A program made the position numbers and the translations under genes. A DNA stretch of 59,980 nucleotides from Capnocytophaga sp. (GTDB taxonomy: Bacteria; Bacteroidota; Bacteroidia; Flavobacteriales; Flavobacteriaceae): assembly GCA_030530525.1 (NCBI GenBank), contig JAUMUT010000013.1, positions 1-59,980 on the forward strand, given 5' to 3'. Positions 1 through 9,100 of this stretch are shown in pieces (position 1 is the stretch's first letter; each line of letters starts with the position of its first letter). The notes under the pieces are model-generated. The model saw nothing but the letters and a program-made list of their open reading frames with translations. It did not search any database and had not been told where the DNA came from.

Positions 1-761
1 GTACAGCTATTTTGGTATTTCCTGAAATTTATGGAGACAAAATTAATAAAATAGCCCCTAAAAACAAAAAAATAATTTTTAATCAAAATTGCTATTATAC
101 ATTTAATCAATACTCTACAGAAAATAACTATTACACAACACCATATCAAGACCCTAATACCTTAGGCACAATAGTAGTGTCGGAAGACTCTTTTGCTTAT
201 TTAAATTATACTTTCCCATCGTTACATATATACAAAACCAGCATAGGTATTAATCATTCTATATTCAATTATAGCAATAAAAAACAAAAACAAATTTGTT
301 TTATGCCTAGAAAATTAGCAGAAGACGTAGCACAAGTAGTCCTAATTCTTAAACTAAGAAATAAATTAAACAACTGGAAATTCATATCTATTGATAATAA
401 AACAGAGGCAGAAGTTGCTAAAATAATGAAAGAAAGTATTTTTTTCCTGAGTTTTAATCATCGTGAAGGATTTGGTCTTCCCCCAGTAGAAGCAATGGCT
501 TGTGGTTGCTATGTTATAGGCTATCACGGAGAGGCTGGTAAAGAATACCTATTCCCTTCTTTTTCTTCCATTATAGAGAGTGGTGACATTTTAACTTTTG
601 TTCAAAAAATAGAAGAAATGATCAATATTTATGAAAAAGACCCTACTATTATTTTAGAAAAAGGCAAGCAAGCCTCTGATTTTGTGCTATCAAAATATTC
701 TATGGAAAGAGAAGAAAAAGATATATTAAACAATTGGAATAATATTTTAAATCTTTATTAA
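1..761 (+). CDS. Glycosyltransferase, GT4-type C-terminal part (5' end outside window)
   Basis: The frame is open from base 3 to the stop, with no convincing start codon, so the gene begins to the left of the window. The visible 250 or so residues end in a GT-B nucleotide-sugar-binding half. They contain FNHREGFGLPPVEAMACG followed by a Gly-rich turn (YHGEAGKEYLFP), the E-x7-E type signature of GT4 and related enzymes. This family transfers sugars from nucleotide donors to polysaccharides or lipids in the cytoplasm. Donor and acceptor cannot be read from the sequence. An unusually Asn/Tyr-rich N-terminal half and very low GC suggest a surface-glycan locus to the left (inference). A strong hairpin follows the stop. 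Confidence 0.8.
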   Translation, partial: TAILVFPEIYGDKINKIAPKNKKIIFNQNCYYTFNQYSTENNYYTTPYQDPNTLGTIVVSEDSFAYLNYTFPSLHIYKTSIGINHSIFNYSNKKQKQICFMPRKLAEDVAQVVLILKLRNKLNNWKFISIDNKTEAEVAKIMKESIFFLSFNHREGFGLPPVEAMACGCYVIGYHGEAGKEYLFPSFSSIIESGDILTFVQKIEEMINIYEKDPTIILEKGKQASDFVLSKYSMEREEKDILNNWNNILNLY

Positions 762-789
762 TATTAGCTTTATTTCTAAAAAATATTAT

Positions 790-824
790 AAATCTTATGG
801 AAAATAATTATTTCCATAAGATTT
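790..824. terminator. Bidirectional terminator between glycosyltransferase and DUF3109 genes
   Basis: A perfect 14-bp inverted repeat (AAATCTTATGGAAA at 790-803 and its complement at 811-824) has a 7-nt loop and T-rich flanks. It lies between two convergent genes and can serve both. Confidence 0.8.
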
Positions 825-830
825 TCTCTC

Positions 831-1421
831 CTAATATTTCCGTCTTCTATATTCCTCTTCCAAGAGGTTTTTAGCTTCTTCTAATTGTTCGTACCAATTT
901 TCGCCGAATTTACGTATTAGCGGTTCTTTAAGAAACTTATACACAGGCACTTGCAGTTTTTTACCCAATGCACACGCATCTTTGCAAATACTCCATTGGT
1001 CATAATTTACTGCCGTGAAAGTCAAAAAATTCTTCAATCGGATAGGATACAAATGGCAAGAAATAGGCTTCTTCCAAGATATTTTCCCATCGCGGTAGGC
1101 TTGTTCTATTCCGCAAAGTACAATGCCCTTTTCATCTCTTACCACATACGCACATTCGCCTCCATCTATAAGTGGGGTTTCCCATTCGCCATCTTCTCCT
1201 ACAATGGCTGTTCCTTGTTCTTCTATTGCTTTTTGTCCTTTTTCAGATAAATAAGGTGCCACTTTGGGGTATATTTCTTCCAAAATAGGCACTTCATCTT
1301 CATCAACAGGGGCTCCTGCTACGCCATCTACACAACATTCACCCTTACAAGCATCTAAATTACAGACAAAATCATAATCAAATATATCTTCTGAGATAAT
1401 TGTATCCTCTATTTGAACCAT
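831..1421 (-). CDS. DUF3109 family Cys-rich protein
   Basis: This 196-residue soluble protein has nine cysteines in the DUF3109 pattern: C20, C25, C29-C30 (in DACKGECC), C90, C103, C122 (in SCHLYPIR), C146 and C150 (CKDAC). Such spacing suggests bound zinc or an Fe-S centre, but the biochemical role of the family is not established. The start overlaps the end of pyrF by 13 bases, so the two genes are probably co-transcribed and translationally coupled. The C-terminus is highly charged (EEEYRRRKY). The family call is confident and the function is unknown. Confidence 0.85.
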   Translation of the reverse strand: MVQIEDTIISEDIFDYDFVCNLDACKGECCVDGVAGAPVDEDEVPILEEIYPKVAPYLSEKGQKAIEEQGTAIVGEDGEWETPLIDGGECAYVVRDEKGIVLCGIEQAYRDGKISWKKPISCHLYPIRLKNFLTFTAVNYDQWSICKDACALGKKLQVPVYKFLKEPLIRKFGENWYEQLEEAKNLLEEEYRRRKY

Positions 1422-2251
1422 TTATTCTCTTTTTCTAATAAAAAACTCATTTCTTTTTGTATTTTTTGGGCTTCTTCTTGTGCTTTTTCTGCAAAATCTT
1501 CTTTATCAGAGGCATAAATTATCGCTCGGGAAGAATTTACTAACAGCCCAACACTCTCATTCATTCCGTATTTACAAACTTCGGAAAGGCTTCCGCCCTG
1601 CGCTCCTACGCCTGGTACTAACAGAAAATGATTAGGAATTATTTTTCTTATTTCCAACAAAAATTCGGCTTTGGTAGCCCCAACAACATACATCAGGTTT
1701 TGGGCATTTTTCCAAGTTTGAGAGGTTTGCAACACTTTTTTGTATAATTCTTCATTTTCTATGAAAAGTGTCTGAAAATCAAACGCTCCACTATTGGAAG
1801 TCAAGGCAAGAAGTATCGTTATTTTATCTTCAAAGGCTAAAAAAGGCTCTACCGAATCTCGCCCCATATAAGGCGCAACCGTTACACTATCAAATTGTAA
1901 ATCTTCAAAAAAAGCCTTCGCATACATCGTAGAAGTATTACCTATATCGCCACGTTTGGCATCGGCAATGGTAAATATTTTAGGATAATTTTCGTTAATA
2001 TATCGTATTGTTTTTTCCAAAGCCTGCCAACCTCGTACGCCATAAGCCTCATAAAAAGCCGTATTAGGTTTGTAAGCTACTGTATATTCGTGAGTTGCGT
2101 CAATTATAGCTTTGTTAAACGAAAAAATAGGATCTTCTTCTTGCAGAAGATATTTCGGAATTTTTGTTAAATCCGTATCCAAGCCAACGCAAAGAAAAGA
2201 TTTTTTCTCTAAAATTTGATTTTTTAATTCGGTAACAGAAAAATTTTTCAT
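1409..2251 (-). CDS. pyrF: Orotidine 5'-phosphate decarboxylase (type 2)
   Basis: Catalyses decarboxylation of OMP to UMP, the last step of de novo UMP synthesis in the cytoplasm. The 280-residue protein shows the substrate-site segment GLDTD near residue 23, [11 protein letters not shown] near 61 and the catalytic [10 protein letters not shown] at 97-106, in the arrangement of the longer type-2 (PyrF2) family. I place the start at 2251 (MKNFSVTEL). An in-frame ATG at 2305 would add 18 low-complexity residues ([13 protein letters not shown]) that are not expected in the family. It overlaps the following DUF3109 gene by 13 bases. Confidence 0.93.
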   Translation of the reverse strand: MKNFSVTELKNQILEKKSFLCVGLDTDLTKIPKYLLQEEDPIFSFNKAIIDATHEYTVAYKPNTAFYEAYGVRGWQALEKTIRYINENYPKIFTIADAKRGDIGNTSTMYAKAFFEDLQFDSVTVAPYMGRDSVEPFLAFEDKITILLALTSNSGAFDFQTLFIENEELYKKVLQTSQTWKNAQNLMYVVGATKAEFLLEIRKIIPNHFLLVPGVGAQGGSLSEVCKYGMNESVGLLVNSSRAIIYASDKEDFAEKAQEEAQKIQKEMSFLLEKENKWFK

Positions 2252-2333
2252 CTCTATTTGCTGAAAAAATTGAGTTGCGCAAGTTACAAAAAAAAAATGA
2301 AACATTTATATTTCGCAAATAAAAAATTTTTGG

Positions 2334-2341
2334 TATATTTG
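2334..2341 (+). promoter_or_regulatory. Bacteroidetes -7 element for DUF3108-pdxH
   Basis: TATATTTG matches the TAnnTTTG consensus and lies 29 bases before the start at 2371. No clear -33 TTG is seen. Confidence 0.6.
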
Positions 2342-2370
2342 TTGCTTAGTCTTTCTAAAAAAAGAAATGT

Positions 2371-3147
2371 ATGAGATGGATAATTAGATTTAGTTGTTTT
2401 TTAGTGGCAAATATGAGCCTTTTTGCCCAAAATGAAAGTGCTTTTAAGGCTGGCGAATTTCTAAAATACAGAGTTAGATACGGAATTTTTAACGCAAGTT
2501 TCGCTACGCTAAATGTTAAAAATAAAACCTACGAAGGCAAAAATTTATACCAAGTAACAGGCAAAGGCGTTACCACTGGGCTTGCCAAACTTTTCTTTAA
2601 GGTAGATGATACTTACGAAAGTTATTTTGACAAAAATACACAAAAACCCTATTTTTTTAATCGGGATATTTATGAAGGTGGCTATACCAAAAAGTTAAAT
2701 TTCTTTTTTAATGATGAAAATAACCAAGTCCGAATAAAAAATTTAGAAAATAACGAAAATAAAAATATTACCATTGACCCACAAACCAAAGACGTTATTT
2801 CAACACTTTATTATCTTCGTAATAATTTAAAAACCAATGATTTAAAAGAAAATCAGGAAATTAATTTGGATATGATTTTTGATGATGATGAAATTTTTAA
2901 ATTCCGTTTGAAATTCTTAGGAAGAGAACGTATTGAAACACATTTTGGAGATATTAACACACTCGTTTTCAGACCATTAGTGCAAGACGGACGCGTTTTT
3001 AAAGAACAAGAAAGCCTTACCCTTTGGATAAGCGATGATGCTAATAAAATTCCCGTAAAAGTAAAAGCCAGCCTACGCGTTGGCTCGCTCGTTGGCGAAT
3101 TGGTAGATTTTAACGAACTAAAAAATCCTTCTGAACTAAAAAAATAA
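2371..3147 (+). CDS. DUF3108 domain periplasmic protein
   Basis: A 258-residue exported protein with a signal peptide of about 20 residues ending in FAQ. The mature part is beta-rich: it opens with FKAGEFLKYRVRYGIFNASFATLNV, which I read as the DUF3108 start pattern, and ends with a segment on loss-of-function-neutral beta strands (VKASLRVGSLVGELVDF). DUF3108 proteins are envelope proteins of unknown biochemical role. The stop shares one base with the pdxH start (TAATG), so the two genes are coupled. A TAnnTTTG promoter lies upstream. Confidence 0.8.
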   Translation: MRWIIRFSCFLVANMSLFAQNESAFKAGEFLKYRVRYGIFNASFATLNVKNKTYEGKNLYQVTGKGVTTGLAKLFFKVDDTYESYFDKNTQKPYFFNRDIYEGGYTKKLNFFFNDENNQVRIKNLENNENKNITIDPQTKDVISTLYYLRNNLKTNDLKENQEINLDMIFDDDEIFKFRLKFLGRERIETHFGDINTLVFRPLVQDGRVFKEQESLTLWISDDANKIPVKVKASLRVGSLVGELVDFNELKNPSELKK

Positions 3148-3794
3148 TGGAAAAAGATTTAAGCAATTTCAGGCAAGTATATTCTCGTGATGAACTTTTG
3201 GAAAAAGAAATTTCTCAAAACCCAATGGAACAATTCCAAAAATGGTTCTTAGAAGCGCAAAATTCAGATACCGAACGCGAAGTAAATGCAATGTCTGTCG
3301 CTACTTTGGGCAAAGACGGCTTCCCGAAAACAAGAGTGGTTCTCCTGAAAAAATATACACACGAAGGTTTTATTTTTTACACCAATTATGAAAGCGAAAA
3401 AGGCAAAGCGATAGAAGAAAACCCTCATATTTGCCTGTCTTTCTTTTGGGCTGGCTTGGAACGGCAAATCATTATAAAAGGAATTGCCGAAAAACTCGCC
3501 GAAAACCTCTCTGACGGATATTTTGAATCTCGCCCACGCGGTAGCCAACTCGGTGCTATTGTTTCGGCACAAAGTAGCATTATTCCATCTCGGAAATATT
3601 TGCAAGAAAAATTATCTGATTTGGAAAAAAAATATGAAAACCAAAACATTCCCAGACCTTCTTTTTGGGGCGGATACTTGGTAAAACCCATTTCCATAGA
3701 ATTTTGGCAAGGAAGGCCCAACCGCCTACACGACAGGATAAGATACTCATTAACAGATGATTATGATTGGAAAATAGAACGACTAAGCCCGTGA
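3147..3794 (+). CDS. pdxH: Pyridoxamine 5'-phosphate oxidase
   Basis: FMN enzyme oxidising pyridoxine or pyridoxamine 5'-phosphate to pyridoxal 5'-phosphate in the cytoplasm. The 215-residue length is normal for the family. Visible signatures include the FMN-contacting RVVLLKKY segment near residue 63, the SQLGAIVSAQSS stretch near 132, PSFWGGY near 171, and the C-terminal substrate motif EFWQGRPNRLHDRIRY near 185-200. Its ATG overlaps the preceding stop in TAATG, indicating translational coupling to the DUF3108 gene. Confidence 0.95.
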   Translation: MEKDLSNFRQVYSRDELLEKEISQNPMEQFQKWFLEAQNSDTEREVNAMSVATLGKDGFPKTRVVLLKKYTHEGFIFYTNYESEKGKAIEENPHICLSFFWAGLERQIIIKGIAEKLAENLSDGYFESRPRGSQLGAIVSAQSSIIPSRKYLQEKLSDLEKKYENQNIPRPSFWGGYLVKPISIEFWQGRPNRLHDRIRYSLTDDYDWKIERLSP

Positions 3795-3850
3795 TAAATT
3801 ACATTCATTCTAAATTTTTCTTATTCCATAAAATTTTATTCAAAAACTTG

Positions 3851-3858
3851 TAAATTTG
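3851..3858 (+). promoter_or_regulatory. -7 element for Fe-S protein gene
   Basis: TAAATTTG lies 13 bases before the ATG at 3872, so the transcript leader would be very short. Confidence 0.6.
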
Positions 3859-3871
3859 CACAAAAAAATAA

Positions 3872-4657
3872 ATGAACACCTTTCATATCCCAACAATGGC
3901 TGAGCTTTCCGCAAAAGGCGAAAAACCCGAAATACTCTTCTGGATAGGCTGTGCTGGAAGTTTTGACGAGCGCGCTAAACGAGTTACCAAAGCTATGGCA
4001 AAAATATTGCATAAAGCTAACGTTCGTTTTGCCGTTTTGGGTAGCGAAGAAGGCTGTACGGGCGACCCTGCCAAACGTGCTGGAAATGAGTTTCTTTTCC
4101 AAATGCAAGCAATGACTAATATAGAAACCTTAAATGGGTATGAAATTACAAAAATTGTAACTTCTTGTCCGCATTGCTTCAATACTATTAAAAATGAATA
4201 TCCAAAACTTGGCGGAAAATACGAAATTGTGCATCATACCCAATTGTTAAAACAACTTTTGGAAGAAGGAAGACTAAAAGTAGAAGGCGGATTTTTCAAA
4301 GGAAAACGAATTACCTTTCACGACCCTTGCTATTTAGGAAGAGCCAATAATGAATATGAAGCCCCGCGTTTTCTTTTAGAAAAATTGGAAGCCGAAATTA
4401 TTGAAATGAAAAAAAACAAAGCTCGTGCAATGTGTTGCGGAGCAGGAGGCGCACAAATGTTTAAAGAACCTGAAAAAGGAACGGAAGATATTAACAACCT
4501 TCGTGCTAAACAAGCTCTTGAAGTTCGTCCTGAAATAGTGGTTACAGGTTGCCCTTTTTGTAATACAATGCTTACCGATGGCGTACGAAACCAAAACAAA
4601 ACCATTGTCCCTGTGATGGATATAGCCTTATTGATAGAGCAAGCCGAAGAATTATAA
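3872..4657 (+). CDS. CCG-motif (Fe-S)-binding protein, heterodisulfide reductase B-like
   Basis: This 261-residue cytoplasmic protein has two cysteine clusters of the CCG type. The first is C27 (WIGCAGSFD), C62 (GCTGDPAKRAGNEF), C99 and C102 (SCPHCF). The second is C153 (HDPCYLGR), C188-C189 (MCCGAGG), C227 and C230 (GCPFC). This is the fold that binds noncubane 4Fe-4S clusters in HdrB and in the LutA/GlpC/DsrK relatives. In Bacteroidetes such genes often sit beside a larger ferredoxin-type electron-transfer partner, but none adjoins it here. The partner and electron acceptor are unknown. A bidirectional terminator follows. Confidence 0.85.
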   Translation: MNTFHIPTMAELSAKGEKPEILFWIGCAGSFDERAKRVTKAMAKILHKANVRFAVLGSEEGCTGDPAKRAGNEFLFQMQAMTNIETLNGYEITKIVTSCPHCFNTIKNEYPKLGGKYEIVHHTQLLKQLLEEGRLKVEGGFFKGKRITFHDPCYLGRANNEYEAPRFLLEKLEAEIIEMKKNKARAMCCGAGGAQMFKEPEKGTEDINNLRAKQALEVRPEIVVTGCPFCNTMLTDGVRNQNKTIVPVMDIALLIEQAEEL

Positions 4658-4665
4658 CATTTCAT

Positions 4666-4701
4666 AAAAAAGGGAGATTGCATTAATAATCTCCCTTTTT
4701 T
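4666..4701. terminator. Bidirectional terminator
   Basis: GGGAGATT at 4672-4679 pairs with AATCTCCC at 4688-4695. The stem is flanked by A6 and a T run, so it works for both the convergent Fe-S and ROK genes. Confidence 0.9.
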
Positions 4702-4741
4702 TTCCTCAAATATGAGGAAATAATAACACAACTATAATTTT

Positions 4742-5662
4742 TTATATTTTTGGCAAATCTTTGGAAACTCGTTGCCAGAAATCTTCTTCAAAAAGGCGAG
4801 CAGCCCCCACCATAGCAGCATTTTCCATCAGCCCAGAAACGGCAACTTTCGTAAATACACCAGCGTTAGTGAGCGTAGTTTGCAAGGCTTTTTCAAAATA
4901 AGAGAATGCTAAGGAAATATTTCCACCTAAAATTAATATTTCCGCATCAAATTTTTTAAGCCAAGGAGCTAAAAATTCGCCTAAATTATTCCCAAATTCA
5001 TTAAATATTTCTTCAAATTGGTCTCCTCTTTCTAATATTTCTTTTGCGCCATTTACTTCTATTCCTGTTTTTTCTTTATACGTTTTCACGAACCAACGAG
5101 TGCTAAAATATTCGTCGGCAATACCATTTTTATAAGGCAAATGCCAAAAACAGCCCTCAGGAGCTACTTTTTCATTAGAAACTACGGGCGCACCATTTTG
5201 TATGTATGCCGACCCAAACCCTGTACCAAGCGTAATAGCCACTACTCTATCAAAATCTTTCCCGTTTCCGCCCCAGCAAACCCCTACGGCAAAGGAAGAA
5301 GCGTCATTAAGGAAGCGCATTGGCAATTCTTTGTTTATCAAATACTTAGAAAGTTCGGTAGGAATATGTTTTTTATAAATATTCGGATATTTATGTTCCA
5401 TCATTGAGAAACCTTCTTGGTAATTAAACGGACCAGGAACGGCAAACCCCAAACCTGCTACATTTTCTACCCCAACCTCTGAAAGGCATTCGTTAATGGC
5501 TTTTGCCCACGCTTTGAAAACATTTTCGGCAGTATCCGTGTGCGACAATCTATCGCGCTTAAAGGTCTCTTTTACAATCTGTTGAGAAAATCTATCCACC
5601 GCTACACAACTGATGTGGCTTCCTCCGATATCAATTCCGATAGTATATTTTTTTTCCGACAT
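4742..5662 (-). CDS. ROK family protein (putative sugar kinase) without the zinc motif
   Basis: A 306-residue ASKHA-fold protein. Phosphate-1 loop DIGGSH is at 11-16, the catalytic-type Asp is D120 in LNDASSF, and the phosphate-2 loop is GTGFGSAYI at 146-154. A further nucleotide-site segment, LILGGNIS, lies near 244. ROK kinases phosphorylate glucose or other sugars. The usual ROK zinc motif (CxCGxxGC) is absent. Its place holds APEGCFWHLPYKNGIADEYF near 168-187, so the substrate cannot be assigned. It is alone between two terminators and has its own TAnnTTTG promoter. Confidence 0.8.
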   Translation of the reverse strand: MSEKKYTIGIDIGGSHISCVAVDRFSQQIVKETFKRDRLSHTDTAENVFKAWAKAINECLSEVGVENVAGLGFAVPGPFNYQEGFSMMEHKYPNIYKKHIPTELSKYLINKELPMRFLNDASSFAVGVCWGGNGKDFDRVVAITLGTGFGSAYIQNGAPVVSNEKVAPEGCFWHLPYKNGIADEYFSTRWFVKTYKEKTGIEVNGAKEILERGDQFEEIFNEFGNNLGEFLAPWLKKFDAEILILGGNISLAFSYFEKALQTTLTNAGVFTKVAVSGLMENAAMVGAARLFEEDFWQRVSKDLPKI

Positions 5663-5682
5663 ATTTTGTTATTTTTATTCTA

Positions 5683-5690
5683 CAAAGATA
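5683..5690 (-). promoter_or_regulatory. -7 element for ROK gene
   Basis: On the minus strand this reads TATCTTTG, 20 bases before the start at 5662. Confidence 0.6.
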
Positions 5691-5768
5691 ATAATTTTTT
5701 ATGAGAAAAAAGGAGTTTTCGGCTAAAAAATATTACATAATGCGAAATTTCTTTTGTTGGTAAAAAGA

Positions 5769-5804
5769 AAAAATCCAAATGAACTTTCATTCATCTGGAT
5801 TTTT
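5769..5804 (-). terminator. Terminator of the adhesin operon
   Basis: A 15-bp stem with one mismatch (5769-5783 with 5790-5804, core AAAAATCC/GGATTTTT) lies 27 bases beyond the adhesin stop. On the minus strand the stem ends in a T run. Confidence 0.75.
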
Positions 5805-5831
5805 GAATTTAAATTATCATTATGTAACTTT

Positions 5832-6100
5832 TTATCGGTACAGAGTGAAGTGTCCTTTAAGAACTCTGTTGTCTTCTGGGTCATTCAATCGTAAGAAATA
5901 CCAGTAGTCGCCTGCTGGGAGTTCTTGTCCTCCGTATCGTCCGTCCCATTGTTGGGTAGCGTTGAGAGTAGCTATATGACGCCCGTATCTGTCAAAAATT
6001 CTCACTTCTGCGTTAGGATAACTTATTAAGTTCTCTGGAGCCCAATAGTCGTTATTTCCATCACCATTTGGTGTAAAGAAGTTTGGCACTTGTACATCAT
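5832..6100 (-). other. T9SS type B (gliding-associated) C-terminal sorting domain
   Basis: The last 90 or so residues of the adhesin start VPNFFTPNGDGNNDYWAPEN, continue with VRIFDRYGRHIATLN and WDGRYGGQELPAGDYWYFL, and end in a beta strand (GHFTLYR). This is the gliding motility-associated CTD pattern (TIGR04131-like). Confidence 0.92.
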
Positions 6101-9100
6101 AGAATTTTTTCTCTAAGGTAATGTAGTATCCGCAACCTTTGGAATCTTCTACATATACACGCACTTGTTTTACTTTTTCGCCACTGGCATTGGTAGCATC
6201 TGCATCGGTACGCTGTACGTAATAGGTAATATCTTCATTTGCTTTTGCTTCTTGCTTATGAGAATAGTACGTTTTTAGCTCTGCTGCCGTGTTGTATAGA
6301 GGCGAACTGAAATATACCATATAGTTTTCTTTACCACCGCTTATGCTTACTTTTATTTCGTTTAAGCTATCGGCTTGGGTTTTGTCTGTTATGGTAAGTG
6401 CAGTATAGCCATCTATGGTAAAGGTTTCGGAAACTCCTTGACACTGACCGCCTTTGTAATACAAGGTTATGGTATGTGTTCCGTTGGTTAAGGCTGCGCC
6501 AGAACTTTGCGGATTTTTAATCACGAATAGATCGTGGGTTTCTACCCCTGTATTATTTGCACCTCCATTGCTATTAACTACCAAATCAAAGTTTCTACGA
6601 GTGGTTTCATTATCGTAAGAATATTGTAGGTCATTAATAGAATATCTGTGTCCTAAATAAGGTGTTTTCACGGTTACATACAAGTCATATGTAGGAGTTT
6701 GTACCTGTGTTAAATCATCAGAACAGTTATACACTTGTTGCACTTTTGCATTCAAATCTACACCTTCCAGTATTTCAAAGTCTTGGTTGAAGACACAACC
6801 ATTGGCATCGGTAACAGTAAGGGTATATTTAGCTGGTGCCAAACTTGTTTTAACTATTGGATCATTAAAGTTTAATGTATTTGCTGACGCTACAACTTCA
6901 TCAACTCCTGTACTTGTATGTTTATACATAACAAATTCATACAATGGTCGGCCTGTTTCTTTTCTTACTCCTGTGTTAGGGTCTAACTCTCCAAAAGCAA
7001 ATTGAATAGCACCATCATTTTTACCATAACAAGAAACGTTTTGTTTGCTTACTTGTTCTACTACTAAACGAGGATATTCTTCTACTTTAATATCTCTTAC
7101 TTCTACTTCACAATTGTAGGTAACGTCTTTAATTTTGATATGATAGAATCCTTCTTTTAGCCCTGTAAATTCATACTCGTCTTTACTACTACTATTTGGT
7201 GTTTGGTATATATAATTTGGAGAAATTGCAAATTGATAATTACCAGAACCTTGTTCTGCTTGAATAGTAATTTTTCCGTCGCTACTACCATAACAATTTA
7301 CTTTTTCGGCAGCAGGTGCGCCTTTAACGGCAACTTTTTTCTGTGCTTTAACGGTTATTGCTTTGGTTTGGCGACAATCTGCGTGCCCAACTACAGATTT
7401 TGTTACTTCAATAATATAATCTGTATCCAAAGTTTCATCAACAGACAATTCAAAACGATTAGAATTGTTGCGGGTACCTCCTGTACCTAATGTTGCAGGT
7501 GGGTATTCTGATGCTTTGTACAAACGATAGGTAACATTGGTAGCCTCTGCACTTGGAGTAACCACTGCATTAACAATGTATTTAAGCTCTCCATCTACAC
7601 ATTGATAGCCTTCGCTTTCGTCTAAGGTAACTTGGATATTAGAACCTGCTTCTATTTCCACAGAAACGATTTGTTCGCATAGATTTTTATCTACCACGCG
7701 TACGGTATGGCTTCCTGCGGAAAGGTTTTCAAGTCCTTTATCTTTATCATAACGAAGCGGGGTGGTAGTATTTCCATCTAAGTAATATTGATAATACTCG
7801 GTAGCTGGCGAAGTAGAAGTATCTTCTAACGGCGTACCACCATTGATGCTCAATTTTACTTTTCCGTCTGCTGCACCTGCGCAACTTTCGTGTTCGTATG
7901 TTCCTGACAATACTCCAACGTTTAGAGGAGATGGCTCTGTTATAGTAAATTCAAATATATGAACGTCATTGCCACTTGCGTCTAATTTTTTGGTAGTAGC
8001 ATCAGAATATACGGTTGGTCGGCAACTATTTTGGTCTTGCATTATTACGGTATAAACCCCTGGTTCTAAGCCTGTAAATACTCCACCATTATCCACAAAT
8101 CTGAAATCTGGGCTTATTGCGTACGTATATTGCCTTGTTGTTCCGCTTAACAAATTAGGGCTACTTATTAAATTAATAGTAAATTTACCATCATTTGCTC
8201 CGTTACAAGTTACATTGGTAGTTACGCCATAGGCTGTAAATTCTTTTTCTTGTTCAATTATTATCTCGGTTGTATCTATATCACAAGCGGTATTTCCTTG
8301 TGATACACGTACATAATATCTTCCTTCTGGTAGGTTGGTAAATTCACCTGTATTATTAGGAGATATTCCTGCGATAACGGTTTTAGTACCATCTAACAAG
8401 GTATAAGTATATTCTGTACCTACTTGTCCTCCTGTTGCTCTTACAACAATTTGCCCTGAACGACTTCCGTAGCAAGTTAAATGTGTTACAGTATGCGGAG
8501 TAATTGTAGTATCTGTTATGATAGAAATACTTATAGGTTGTACTGCTTCCACAGTTATTGTATTGGTAAAGCCTTCACAACCGTTAGAATCTACTACTTT
8601 AAATTTGTAAGTAGTTGTAGGTGCGTTTGGTACATTGGTAAATACATTACTTGCCAATGCGCTACCCATTACATTATTCGTATTTGGATCTACTTGGTAG
8701 TAGGTAAATGGTGCTAAGCCTACGGTTGGCACACCTATGGTTATTTCCCCGTTATTGGTACAATCTGGATACTTAGTAACGGTTGCCACTGGTATAATAA
8801 CATCTGGTGGTGTAACCACTACATTGGAAGTAGTAGCTGGCGAACACAATAATGGGTCTGTTATTTGAACATAATATGTACCTCCGCTAATTCCTGTAAA
8901 GGTATATGTACCTGTACTTGGGCTAGCACTTTCTCTGCCTTCTTCTACCAATAAATTAGTAGAAGCATTGTATAGATGGTAAGTATAGTTATTGCTACCT
9001 CCCGTTACTCCTGTTACGGTTACTGTTCCTAATACCGAACAAGTATTGGCAGTAGAGGTAACATTTACCCCTGCTACATTAAGAGGAGAAGGTAAGCTCA

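Noticed and set aside
951-1250. Plus-strand open frame opposite the DUF3109 gene
   Set aside because: It is fully antisense to a well-supported gene and has no recognisable protein pattern or promoter.
2252-2305. Longer N-terminus for pyrF
   Set aside because: The extra 18 residues are hydrophobic low-complexity sequence and the family begins near MKNF.
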